Part shown: piece by piece, positions 11,253-21,953 of the stretch
How positions within the stretch are numbered: the stretch's first letter is position 1
How the letters are laid out: the number at the start of each line of letters is the position of its first letter
NCBI GenBank assembly: GCA_959347315.1
Contig: OY365806.1
Coordinates: 54,117,862 to 54,181,861, forward strand
Length of the DNA stretch: 64,000 nt
Source: Bimastos eiseni
Lineage: Eukaryota > Annelida > Clitellata > Crassiclitellata > Lumbricidae
Reading direction: 5' to 3'
Notes under the pieces: generated by a model
Database searches by the model: none
Told to the model about the DNA's origin: nothing
The model's input: only the letters and a program-made list of their open reading frames with translations
Program-made: the position numbers and the translations under genes

Positions 11253-11481
11253 TACGGAGCCCCTAAAGGGACATGGAAGAAGAATATTTTAACTCGTGCG
11301 CATGAGATACAAACTCGTTCCCTCAACATACTAACTCGTGCACACGAGATAATAACTTGTTCCCTCGACTTAATAAGTCGTGCGCACGACTTATTTGACC
11401 AATAGCAGGCCGACTTTCTGTGACATAAGCAAACTTCTATTTCGGGGATATAATGGCGTCGCTGCAACAATTGGCTACGAG

Positions 11482-14400
11482 CAGGGCCGTAGCAAGGTCT
11501 TTTGGCGCCCAGGGCAAGGGGTCGGTTTGGCGCCCCCTCCCCACAACCCTACCAAAATACTAAAAACGTAATTCCTGAAAATAGCATTAGCCAAAAGACC
11601 TAAGACCTTGCTACAGCCCTCAGACACAACACAGTCAGGATCACCATTCACCACGACTGGTCTGGTCATTTTTTAACAAAAAGAAAAAGCGATTCATAAT
11701 TATACTTATCTATTTATTCACTATCCACATTGTAGCCTAGACTGCTTAATTTCATTCATTTGAATCACTTCAACAGTTCAAGTTCAACTAAAATATATAA
11801 TTAATAGGTTCATGTTAAAAACTTAAAATTTAACTTTTCGAGCTTTGCATGAAGCAAATTCATTAATGATATGCTCATAACTCACTGTTTCGGTTATATC
11901 GTTCTCTATGGAGATAATTGCTAAGCCAGATAAACGTTCTTGTCCAATAGAAGAACGAAGATAATTTTTTATAATTTTTAATTTGCTAAAACTTCATTCA
12001 CATGAAGCTTCAGTAACCGGTATGGTAAGAAAAATTCAAAGAGCGATTTCGCAATTTGGGTAAGCATCTTGAAGACAGTATGTGTGGATTAATTGCAAAA
12101 GTTCCTTTTGGGATGCAGTGGCTAAATCTGACAGAAGAGAATTTGCTTGATATTTGAAACTCACTATTTCGCTTGCAAATTCAGTTTTATCCAAATCATG
12201 TTGGTATATGTTGGCCAGATTCATTGCACATGTTCGTAATTGTTCGCTTGTTAAAAGCTTCAGCGAGGACCCAGTCAAAAAATGAAAGTTAGATGAGATT
12301 TCATTCAGCTTTTCAAATCGAGATTTCATTTGTGATAAAATGCTGTCATATACAGAACAACAATCTTTGCTGAAGCTACTTTCATGTGTTAGGAGATGAC
12401 CTTCGTCTTCAGCCTTTTCGGAGACCATACGTGGTACTTTTCGTTTTCGTATATTAGAAAATCCAACCTCAATACCAATAAGGGTTGCAATTTTCTTTGC
12501 ATTTTCAATAATTTCTGACACACCTTGATCACGCAAATTTTGAATAGACTCTACAAGTCCACTCAACATTTTGGCTCCATCCCCAATTGACAAAGCTTTT
12601 GCTTGTAAACTTCGATTTACTCGATCAATTACTTCCAATATTTGATTCAGCATATCAAGTAAGCATACGAATTGAAAATCAATTAATTTTATCAAACTTT
12701 GTGCTCCAGATAATGTATCGGCATTCACACTTGTATCTTTAGAAATCTCAAGTAGTACATGATAAGCACCCTCAAATTCGTTCAATAATGAACCCACTGC
12801 CTGTTTTTTGGATGACCATCGTGTTTCACAATGCCCTTTCAAAGTAGTTTTTAAAATGGACATAAGCTTTGACCATCTAGCAACTGATCCGGAAAAATAT
12901 GTAATCTTTTGCAAAACTCCGAAAAATGAAATCATATTTGGCAAAACTTCAGCAGCATGCAATCCAACCAAGTTTAGTGAATGTGCAGCGCAGGGTATAA
13001 ACACGGCATTGTGATTCATACGCATGATGACAGCTTGCACACCATTATGTTTGCCTGACATGTTTGCCCCGTTATCATACCCTTGTCCACAACAGTCAGA
13101 AATATCAAGTTGGTCTTCAATTAATTTTTCAACTATTTCCGTGTTTTCATTTGTTCTTTTCTGGATACATCAGGTGTGCAATCAAACAACATTGAATAAT
13201 ATTTAGCATTTTTAATTCTGGAAATTATCTCTGTTTTTACTTGTTGTCTTATAAGTTCAATAATTTCCTTTTGAATACTTGGTGACAGATATGTTATCGA
13301 AGTCTTCTTGTCTGTGATGTCTCTAATGTGTTTAGCTACTTGAGGATGGTAGTGGCTTTTAAGTTCCACTGTATTTAAAAAAATCCCACACTTTGGAGTG
13401 CCAATAATATCTGAAGAACCTCTCAAAGCCAGATTATTTTTGGCACAAAACAAAATAGCATCGACAACAACTGTAAGTATATTCCTCCATTTGTCTCTCT
13501 CCAAGTCAATTGTCTTTTGAAAATCATGATCTAATGTCTGTTTTTTTTTCAAACAAATTTCAAGGTCTTTCCAACTTATGTAACTTGTTCTATGTTGCAG
13601 GCTGTTTTCGTGTTCTTGAATTCTCGGGTTTAAGTGTTTCCAGTCATTAAACCCTTTTGATATGTCAGAAAATTTACAGTTCATTGCTTTTGAAAAAATG
13701 ATACATGGAAAACAATATAATGCCTTTTTTGAAGTACTGTAAAGCATCCACTTTCTTTCAACCTTTTCACCATTTGAAAGACATTTTGTGAACCACTCTT
13801 TAGTGAAATGTCTACCTTCAGAGTCTGAAGATAAAGAAAAATCACATTGCATATTGTTGTCAGGACCATGCATTACTAACTCTGTCATAATATTATTGGA
13901 TATTTCAGACCATTTAGCAGGATCTTGAAAATTTATCATAAATGCTATCTTTTTATTTTGCTGGTCTTCTTGTACATCGTCATTGCCCAGAAACTCCAAA
14001 TTTGCATCTGTTTTTATTGGTGTTATCATGTCATTTAAATTCTGATCAATTGTTCTATCAATATTACATTGTTGCTGCAACTGTGCGGTCTCTGCCAGCA
14101 TATTCTCACTGTCAATTTCTCTTGAAGTATCTGTAGATTGATTAGACAATTGTGTAGTCTGTATGGATGATTCTTCCGATGCAGTTTTTGGTTGAGTAAA
14201 CCAATTATTCCAATATGCAGCATGTTTCTCTGATTCTGCTTCCCTTCCTTTCTTTTCTTTTCTATATTCTGCTCCACTTTTTTAGACATATTATAGGCTG
14301 AAATTTTAATAAAATATAAAAATATTAATTATTATTTTTTATTTAAACAAATCTTCTTGAAAAAAATATTTGGTTTATTTGCTGAAGGTTGAACGTTGAA

Positions 14401-15066
14401 ACATCCGAAAACTATTCATTATATTATATGACGGATGCACATCTAACATCTTATCTTATTAGTTATTATCTTAATAAAGTACGTTAAAAAATTACAACAA
14501 CATAAATATTAGTTATGTTTTTTCACAGTACACTGTTCCAGACTTCTGACTTGCAGTGCAGTACTCAGCCTCTGCTCTGCTGCAGCCTGCATTATAAATA
14601 AAAGCATACTTTTTTGAAATCCTGATGCAGATACAAAGTAAAATGAAAATGACATAAATGGTCTGCGAGCCCAGGGTCAGGGAGCCACAGCAATTTCGCA
14701 TTATTATCACTGCTATACTATTTAGTATATAAACTCTAAACCAAATTGCCAAATTTAGTAGTTTACAATTTATTTACTTACCTAACTGAAATTGAACAAA
14801 AAGAAAGGCACTAAATCAACTTGGAATTGAGAATAATTAAGTATGTCTTTAAACTTCTGTGAAAAATGTAAATTTCGTTTAATATAATAATTATTGTTTT
14901 GAATATTAAAATTATTTTAAGTATTCGATCAATCGTTCGTCTGCGGTTATCAAGTTGTATTTTAGTCAATGACGTCACTAAAATCATTTTGGCGCCCCCT
15001 ATGCTCCTGGAGGGCCTCGGCGAATAGGGCGACCGCCCTATTCGCCAGCCCCTAACAACGGCCCTG
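11482..15066 (-). mobile_element. Near full-length hAT transposon (3.6 kb)
   Basis: The ends are CAGGGCCGTAGC and the complement of CAGGGCCGTTGTTAG, with a perfect 8-bp TSD GCTACGAG (11474-11481 and 15067-15074). It carries a broken transposase gene on the minus strand (11823-14289). It is inserted into the element at 11253-15835. Confidence 0.93.
11823..14289 (-). pseudogene. hAT transposase, ZMYM1/TTF zinc-finger type, broken
   Basis: The start is ATG at 14289 followed by an A-run in which the frame shifts by one base. The protein then reads SGAEYRKEKKGREAESE, a TTF-type zinc-finger segment (FTKEWFTKCLSNGEKVERKW, YCFPCIIFSK), a DUF4371-like core (LALRGSSD, TPDVSRKEQM) and GQGYDNGANMSGK. 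The C-terminal dimerisation region reads SFSKLKIIKNYLRSSIGQER. Defects are the N-terminal frameshift, an apparent deletion plus frameshift after KEQM (about 13140), and two TGA codons at 12036-12038 and 11994-11996, where the family usually has Arg. The latter fit CGA-to-TGA decay. It would have cut and pasted the element by binding its ends. It is inactive as it stands. Confidence 0.9.
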
Positions 15067-15841
15067 GCTACGAGGTTGAAATGGGACAACGGCGATTTGT
15101 CGCTTTAGCGTCCCAAATTCCACAACACAACTCATACGTTAAAGCGCGGGGATAACTCTATCTGATATTGTCAGCATTTTAGCTCTGTCAGTCTGAACAT
15201 CATTTTCATTTTCGCTTTCATATTCGCCTGCAGAGTGATATCCCCATTCTGGCACACGCTCAGCGTACAAACGGCAGCACAAATAACATTGTAGCTTTAA
15301 ATGCCTTCCTTATAGGTCAAAGCCTTTCACACCACATATTAAACACCCCTATAGTAGTAGTAATCGAAATCTCCAGACTTCTAAAGCGTCACTTGAAAGC
15401 AATGCGCAGGGCACCAGCTTATTCAGGAGCGCTGCGTCAAATCGAAGTGGTTGTCCAAATGATAGTCCGTCGGAGGTCAGAGTTCAGTTTTCTGAAGGTC
15501 AGCATGGAGGCAGAGTAGCTGTTAAGGAGGGCATCGCTTTCGTCGAGAAGTGACAGATGTCAAGTAATGAGCCTGGGTAACAGTTATTGAAACGGTGAGA
15601 TTTAAGTTTAGAATGGAATGCCCGAAACACTCTATTTCTTAGATATTGTTTCGTTTATAGAACTATGTGTTTCCCCATAAATACTAAAATAGAAGTGTGT
15701 TTACGTCACAGAAAAGTCGGCCTGCTATTGGTCGAATAAGTCGTGCGCACGACTTATTAAGTCGAGGGAACGAGTTGTTATCTCGTGCGCACGAGATAAA
15801 ATGTTCTTCTTTCATGTCCCTTTAGGGGCTCCGTACAATTC

Positions 15842-15962
15842 AGCGTCTTTCATCTGATGATCTGCGAATTCGCGCAGAGATGCCAGAATCCAATGATGAG
15901 GCGGATCGTAGAAATCGTCGGAGTAGCTTTCCAGCCAGACTACCATGATTGTTTTTAGCGTC
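15842..15962 (-). pseudogene. RalGDS-like exon, 5' part before the transposon
   Basis: The acceptor TTTTTTAG is followed by one base and then codons reading TLKTIMVVWLESYSDD and continuing FYDPP. This matches the end of the RasGEF N-motif ('W...Y..DF..PP'). The reading frame runs to the target-site copy CAATTC at 15836-15841, where a transposon interrupts it. The other half resumes at 11252 and continues to 11123. Confidence 0.82.
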
Positions 15963-16615
15963 CTAAAAAATAAATAAAATCAATATTCGCCGAAAATGTT
16001 CCTTTCACTGCTGTTAAAAGTATTCTTTGTTAGCAGCATCAAAATCATGAGTTCCTGTGAGGACAGAAGAGGAAAAGAAGCTGTGGAGTATAAGGAGGTG
16101 TAAAACCAGGAGAAGGAGGGAGAGAAGTAATTAAGAGAGCAGGAGGAGGATCAAGACGAGGAGGATGAGAATGCGGGAGAATGGGGAGATGATGCAGAAG
16201 AAATGTGAATGAGGCGCTAGTGTGAAAGTAAATGTAAACTGACAGCGGGAAAAACAGTGCTTCTGGTCGTAAAACTGGATCTGCTGCTAAACCTTGGCAC
16301 ACCTAGAAGACAGGCCATTAGATTTGGAAGAGAGGTCATTCGCCTTGGAAGAGAGGTCATTAGACTAAGGATCGAGAGAGGTTACTACACCTAGAAGAGA
16401 AGTCATTAGACAGTACAATTGTACAACTCTTTGTTTCATTTGATTCAACGGGACAATTATCGAACGCCTTCGCAAGCAATTGTCGCTCAGCACACTTCGC
16501 CATATTAGACTCTAAAACCCCAACTATGAATGAGTGGCTAATGAGAAGGGCTCGAAGAATTCGTGCTATGGCTCACGAAAGGCGGTTTCTTCTGCTTACG
16601 AGTCCAGGATATGAC
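15963..16615. other. Upstream flank or intron of the RalGDS-like gene
   Basis: A purine-rich tract (about 16060-16200) and otherwise unremarkable sequence. No further RasGEF N-motif exon was recognised. Confidence 0.3.
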
Positions 16616-16864
16616 CAGTCCCGAATTACCCATTAGGCAGAGTAGGCAACTGCCTATGGGCCCCACGACTTTTAGGGACCCCATGAGACCGTGACGAAAG
16701 AATTTTTTTTTACTTACTTACTTATTCTTAAGAATAGAGGCACGTGACGACGCTGACGTCATACAATAATGTTTACACTTCAACTTCTTCAAGTTAGTCT
16801 AGTAGTTAACTTAGTTAAATAAAATAAAATAATTATAAATAAAATTAATAGGGCCCTAGATAAA

Positions 16865-17885
16865 ATGTCGATCAACGAGAGAAGGCACGAAAGCGGAGCA
16901 GAGAAGCGAAGAAAGAAAAAGGAAGCCACAGTGAAGCTTCAAGAAGAAATGAAAAGGACTCCGTCGCTTTTCCAACTTGGCTTCACTCGTTCGTCAGCAG
17001 AAGATCAAGCCTGTGGCTGTGGTAGTACTGCCGTCGGCAGTCCCGGCGATGTTATGGCGACAGACTTGCCTTCCGAATTGACTGCTGTACAAATGGTTGA
17101 GCCTCAGGACACCATAGATGACACTGCCAAAACCGATCAGGATTTTAATGTGATTGGTCCGGGGAGACAAATTCAGAGACCGGAATTTCAAAACGACGTC
17201 GGATTATGGGAAAACATTAAAAACGCAGTGCAAGAACATTGGTCTAGTAGAGATCCTGTAGAATGCCAGCACTTTGATTGTGATTTTTCGGCTTCACGTA
17301 GGCCAGGGGTGTCTAAGAGCTGGCCCGCGGGCCATTTCTGGCCCACCGAAGATATATTTCTGGCCCGCGGAGTTATTTCTAAAGATAACACAATTGAGAC
17401 AAAGGTCTAATTTGTCATTTTTATGGCCTTGGAAGTTTTCTGTGAAGGTTGTAATTGATAATACATATCGGAATCGCGTTTTCAAAGCCTCATTCAACTG
17501 TTTGTATGTCCCCTTCTGAGATCCCTACCCCATTTTCCTCATGCGCCCTTGGCTCGCTGGCCTGCCACTTTCTGGAAAATATTGCTTCTGGCCTGCCATC
17601 ACAAAAACGTTTGACACCTCTGACGTAGGCAGTACGATGATGGTACTGCACGATATTTTACTCGTTCCATGATGTTTCGGAAGCATGTGAATGGAGAACA
17701 AATTAAACGGGAATGGTTGATGTACTCGCCAACTTCTGGCAATGTATACTGTTTTCCCTGCGTCTTATTTCGTGATGCAGGTAAAGGAATTCAAACCCCA
17801 AAAGTTTCACCGTCACGGTGCTTAATCCGGCACTGGATATGACTCAGCAAGTTCACGCTTCATTCAGAACTGTGAAAAGCTTCGT
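16865..17885 (+). pseudogene. hAT transposase N-terminal fragment (ZMYM1-like)
   Basis: It starts ATG-TCG with MSINERRHESGAEKRRKKKE, the basic N-terminus typical of ZMYM1-type hAT proteins. After removing the MITE at 17304-17622 and one TSD copy, the frame continues ASRRQYDDGTARYFT and on to KREWLMYSPTSGNVYCFPCV, the TTF-type zinc finger. Beyond about 17800 the frame decays and ends. The catalytic core is missing. This is a different hAT from the one at 11482-15066. Confidence 0.8.
17304..17622. mobile_element. 319-bp hAT MITE nested in a hAT gene
   Basis: The termini are CAGGGGTGTCTAAG and GTTTGACACCTCTG, with a perfect 8-bp TSD ACGTAGGC (17296-17303, 17623-17630). The subterminal sequence repeats GGCCCGCGG-type motifs. 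No coding sequence is present. Confidence 0.93.
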
Positions 17886-18203
17886 TTGAGTTACTGCATT
17901 AATTTTATTTATTAATTAGCCTTATGTGGCGTGGCCTGGGGGCCAAAAAAATCTGTGAATACTGTCCGAATCTAGGTAACAGCATCTACCTAGCCGTGGG
18001 ATCAATTCGTAACATTATGCCTATGATAACAATTACGATCATGATTACAAGACACTGGTGAATATGCGCTGGCTTAGTAGGTTCCAATTAAAGCCGGAAA
18101 TGACCTTGAATATCACCATCGTCAAATGAACCAACTGGTTAGATCCGGTTATTGAATGACTAATAATAATCGGATAGATAACCTACAACTTCCATAATTC
18201 ATA

Positions 18204-18324
18204 ATGCCTCCAATTTCAGGTAAGGGGATAATTTGTGTCTTATGGGGGGGGGGGGAATATCTTGCCTTCCTAAAACTTGGGATCGGGGGTTTGCCTCCAT
18301 CACTCAGAGGGATTGACGCCTCTG
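18204..18324. mobile_element. Partial hAT MITE (same family as 23704-23861)
   Basis: It shares GGGGAATATCTTGCCTTCCT, GTTTGCCTCCATCACTCAGA and the terminal GATTGACGCCTCTG with the MITE near 23.8 kb. The left terminus is missing. Confidence 0.75.
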
Positions 18325-18630
18325 TACTAACGTTACACACACTAACATTACCCAGACTAAAATTACCCATAGGCCTACTAACATTACCCATGCAAATATC
18401 ACCCATAAAAAATTGACCCAACTAACATTATCCATTCCAATCATTCCATACACATATTAATCACAATAATGTTCATCATTTCCTACCCCTCTTATTTAGT
18501 GTCCATCCCCACCTGTCAAACGAGATCGCCGCCTCTGCTTGTCTATTTTTCTCTACTGATATACATTTATTTAACGACGCATCCATAACAAGGATGATAT
18601 GCGTCTCACTTTTTCTCCAATTCCTCGTCC

Positions 18631-18636
<6 letters not shown>

Positions 18637-18671
<35 letters not shown>
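18637..18671. repeat. (AT)n microsatellite
   Basis: A pure alternating AT tract just upstream of the SINE. Confidence 0.9.
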
Positions 18672-18757
18672 TCTCTTAGCTTCTACTTATGCTTCTCACA
18701 GTCCATTGTTTCCTCAACCGTCGCCGCTGTCTCAATTGTTCTGAGGCGGTGCAACCA

Positions 18758-18972
18758 GGTCAGGCACGGTGGCCGATTGGTTAGAGCGGTCGACCCGTAA
18801 CGCTCAGTGTGCGCTGAGTTCGACCCTCGTCCGAGAAGTCACTTTGTAGGGACCTTGAGCAAGTCCTTCGCGCACAATTGCTCTGCATTATAACTACAGT
18901 TGCGCCGTCGAGGCGTTTGTGGACTTCTGAGCTGATTGTAAGAAGGGCAATATCAAATTTCAGTTATATTGT
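18758..18972 (+). mobile_element. tRNA-derived SINE
   Basis: The head GTGGCCGATTGGTTAGAGCG resembles a tRNA A box, and GAGTTCGACCCTC about 40 bases later resembles a B box, the internal RNA polymerase III promoter. A tRNA-unrelated body and a T-rich tail follow. No paired acceptor stem or CCA-ready end is visible, so it is not a functional tRNA gene. Confidence 0.75.
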
Positions 18973-19221
18973 GTTTTATTGTATACCACCCATAAAGCCA
19001 ACGAAGACAATGAGACATTGATACGCTTCTGAGTTGATCTCTTGAAGAAGTGCTATATTAAGTTCACAATGATTGATGGTGAAGAAAAGTTGTTTTTTGA
19101 TGAAAAGTTGTTTTTGATAAAAAGCTTTTGATGAAAAGTTGTTTTTGATGAGTGCCATTGCGCATTGAACACCTGAACAGGTGGAACGTGAGTTAATTGA
19201 AGTCTACGTAATATATTGCTA

Positions 19222-19222
<1 letters not shown>

Positions 19223-19258
<36 letters not shown>
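19223..19258. repeat. (CTG)12 microsatellite
   Basis: Twelve uninterrupted CTG units, in non-coding sequence. Confidence 0.95.
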
Positions 19259-19259
<1 letters not shown>

Positions 19260-19439
19260 CTATCTCCATTATGCTGTCAAGCAGCACCCTCTGGCAGAGA
19301 AAATCCAATGGACCACAAACACCATTAGTATAATGTATAGTATATTGTATAATCAACGTTTATGAACCTATCATTGGACGAACGTCTAAATAAAAGATTT
19401 AGCTTCATGTATTTGTTATATATATATACATCGTGTAGG

Positions 19440-19709
19440 TATATGCTAACCTTGTATGATAACCGTCTGCTCCTCAACGCTACTAAAACTCAATTCATCT
19501 GGCTAGATGGTGGAAGACGACTGGCGGGTGTTGACAGGTGCTTGTTGGCTGAAGCCCTTCCAACCCTTTCTTTTCTTGACTATGTCCGAGACCTAGGGTT
19601 TATTCTAGACCAAGAACTTAACTTTTCAAGGCAAATCAATCAGCTCACCCGTAGTTGTTACCATCAACTTCGCCCGCTGCGTACTGCTTGTTATCGGCTT
19701 GCGAAGTAA
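19440..19709 (+). pseudogene. LINE reverse-transcriptase fragment
   Basis: The frame reads LNATKTQFIWLDGG, then FLDYVRDLGFILDQELNFSR and INQLTRSCYHQLRPLR. These are the conserved segments C-terminal to the 'YADD' motif in CR1/Jockey-group non-LTR elements ('K-T-E-F', 'LG...D'). The rest of the element is absent on both sides. Confidence 0.8.
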
Positions 19710-19789
19710 TTGATATTCAAGACGTAATCGTTACGTCATTAGCTGGCGTATTTACAGCGAGGTCAGGTCAAGGTGAACCTGGAATCAGC

Positions 19790-20400
19790 GTCTTGTACAA
19801 CAATTACTATAATACAATACAACTAGGCATTTATAACGCGCTTTGACAAGACAAGTCTTGCACAAAAGCGCACAGTGCTGCATTCTTAGTCATCGATCAG
19901 GGAGTACACCCGTAGGTCTTCAATTTTGTCTTGAACAATGTAACGGATGTGGATTGACGGACTGTAGTTGGGAGACTATTCCATTCTGTGGGTCCTGCGA
20001 CTGAGAATGCACGGTTCCCAAACTTCTTGTTGGTGCGAGTTATGGTAAAGTCCCTCCGCGTAGACGAACGGAGTCCTGCTTCAGGTAGAAGCAGAGCACG
20101 ACGCGACCATGGACGTCATGTATGAGATGGTTGTTCCGTTATGAATGTGGTACATGAGAAGGGAAATCTTGAAGGCAATACGGGCATAGATGGGGAGCCA
20201 GCGTAGCTGATGTAGTAGGCCTAGAATGGTGTGATGTGGTCGCGAGGAGCAAGACTTTTTATTAGGTGGGCAGCAGAGTGTAGGACTGATGATAGGGGCT
20301 GTAGTATTGATGCAGGAATCCCAGAGAGTAGTGACGGCGCTGGCCTTGAAAATGTTCTAACGCAATAGTGGCAATACGCATGTTCCGCACATGATGTTCA
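19790..20400 (-). mobile_element. 3' end of a CR1/Jockey-group LINE
   Basis: The minus strand encodes DFTITRTNKKFGNRAFSVAG and then PTEWNSLPTTVRQSTSVTLF, ending at a stop at 19897-19899. This is the typical C-terminus of such elements. A 3' UTR with GCGCGTTATAAAT follows. Upstream, frames with DHITPF are recognisable but shifted. Confidence 0.82.
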
Positions 20401-20624
20401 TATAAAACATATTGAAAGACATACCATAATTTCGTTAAAATTGATCTTTTTTATCTTTATTTTGGTACGCAATGGCGTATTTTGCTTCCATGATGCGCCG
20501 CCACTACCAGAGACGACGGAATTGCAATAGTCTAGGCGAGAAATGACGAGATCAAATTGGTTGTATTGTATTGCATTGCATCGCGGGTCGACAGTTCGAG
20601 AGTGTAAAGATATGCAAAAGTTAT

Positions 20625-20712
20625 GATAATAGTAATAATAATAATAGTAATAATAATAATAAAGACGATTTATATGGCGCCGTTACGCGGCCATACCGCT
20701 ACAAGGGCACAT
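20625..20712 (-). mobile_element. Solo LINE 3' tail with (TTA)n
   Basis: On the minus strand, GGCGCCATATAAATCGTC runs into a (TTA)-type microsatellite tail, a common 3' terminus of CR1-like elements. No coding part is attached. Confidence 0.6.
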
Positions 20713-20951
20713 CACATACAACTGTTAAAATAGGGTAGCGTTCGGTATAGGCCTACATATAAATTAGGCATTGAACTAAGGATTGTAATGTACAAAGGAG
20801 ACGTGTGCGTTATTGGTTTGACTTTACAGAACGCGAATCACTCCTGCAGAAGAGACGCAAGGAATTCACACCGCTAGGGCCATTTCTTACCTCTTTCATG
20901 ACTCTCCGGGCGGGTGCCCCGCATGTCAGACGAGTCGCCGCCTCTGACTGT

Positions 20952-21732
20952 CAGTGTTGGGTACGAGACCAAAACCTCAAGACCACGACCAAGACCGAGA
21001 GGACCAAGACCGGGTGGTCCGAGACCAAGAAAGAGGGTCCAAGACCAAGACCGATACTCTTTTTACAAACAATTGAATTTTTTAAGACGCTAAAGCGGTA
21101 TACCACGCTTAAAACATTAATTTTATTGCTGAAGAATACTAATCTTAAGAATGGTCCAGAAAACAGTTTTACTGGCCAGTCTGAACTTTTGCGGGCTCAG
21201 CTTTTGGCTTCGGCCTGAAAATATCACACTATAACTTACTTACAGTAGGCCTATACAATCGTTAAGTACTTTTAAGACATCTGAACAAGTAGATTAACGT
21301 TCCGTTGAAATGGCGTAGGCCTACTTGTACTCGGAATTGTAGGTTAACGGTGACTACACGTGGCCGACCATATAATTATTAGATTGTTCCAAAACCTTGA
21401 AATTTGTGAAAGCAAATTCTGAAATGGCTGAAATCGCAAACGCATTTTTTGCCCATGGTAACATGTTTGTAAGATGGTCAGCACGTCATTAATCGATAAC
21501 AATCGCGTAGGGTCTAAACATAGGCCTACGGTGTCTCTAATAGTCGAAAATAACTGTAAAATATTAAAGAAACTGCTCTGATACGGCAAATGACCAAGAA
21601 CGCTAATCTACGACGGAGACCAATCCCAAGACCGTTACTTTAAAACCAAGACCGACGCATTCAAGACCAAGACCGATGGATCAAGACCGATGCATTCGAG
21701 ACCAAGACCATGGTCTCGTGACCACATCCCTG
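20952..21732. mobile_element. Non-autonomous hAT with GAGACCAAGACC repeats (copy 1)
   Basis: The termini are CAGTGTTGGGTACGAGACC and CATGGTCTCGTGACC...CATCCCTG, with a perfect 8-bp TSD CTGACTGT (20944-20951, 21733-21740). Both subterminal zones are arrays of AAGACCGAGACC-like units. Related copies lie at 42811-43677 and 47579-48396. Confidence 0.93.
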
Positions 21733-21953
21733 CTGACTGTTGCTTGTTATATTTAAATCTGTTGATCAATCATCAAAGTTTTAATAATAATTGGAAACAT
21801 ATGTCTCAAGAATCTTTGCATAGAATACGACTAGATTCGGAAGTAGAAAGGATAACCTGATCTCTGTCTCGATCAGCTTCTGCACTTGACATGCTGTTTA
21901 CTTGGTTAGAAAGTCGCTTGTTTAGCTAATATTCAGACAGAACTAGTTCATAA

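Larger units (their letters stand above)
11253..15835. mobile_element. Unclassified DNA element with 6-bp TSD inside a RalGDS exon
   Basis: The termini are TACGGAGCCCCTAAAGGGAC and its complement, flanked by perfect CAATTC copies (11247-11252, 15836-15841). The inverted repeats run about 190 bp and contain internal palindromes such as AAGTCGTGCGCACGACTT. Without the nested hAT (11482-15066) the element is about 1 kb and shows no recognisable transposase. A 6-bp TSD does not fit hAT, Tc1/mariner or Harbinger. Its superfamily is therefore uncertain. Confidence 0.8.
4165..15962 (-). pseudogene. RALGDS-like: RalGDS/RGL-like exchange factor gene, probably degraded
   Basis: Minus-strand exons, in transcript order, encode the C-terminal part of a RasGEF N-motif (15962-15842 plus 11252-11123), the catalytic CDC25-type RasGEF domain (10596-10466, 8783-8565, 8269-8166, 7861-7804, 7047-6943, 6371-6149) and post-catalytic sequence (5140-5097, 4993-4887, about 4265-4165). 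Family members activate Ral GTPases downstream of Ras. Diagnostic stretches include GTVPYLGTFLTDL, LINFEKWRK and QIKLLQSA. Most exon junctions agree in phase. Two lesions suggest a non-functional copy: a 4.6 kb nested transposon splits the first exon, and TAG at 8655-8657 interrupts the GEF core. The segment that should carry the conserved W-F after KPDRLF was not found, and phase does not match at that junction. Introns are retained, so it is not a processed copy. N-terminal exons lie upstream or outside the window, and no RA domain was found. Confidence 0.82.
16616..17885 (+). mobile_element. Truncated hAT element (ZMYM-type)
   Basis: A hAT-like left end (CAGTCCCGAATTACCCATTA) is followed by the first part of a transposase gene (16865 on). 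No right terminus was found, so the 3' part is lost. It is split by the MITE at 17304-17622. Confidence 0.7.

Noticed and set aside
16045..16302. 85-codon proline/leucine-rich minus-strand frame
   Set aside because: It is the translation of a purine-rich tract complement, with no other gene evidence.
18758..18840. tRNA gene
   Set aside because: A-box and B-box similarity is present, but no paired acceptor stem was seen, and a SINE body follows. It is annotated as a SINE.
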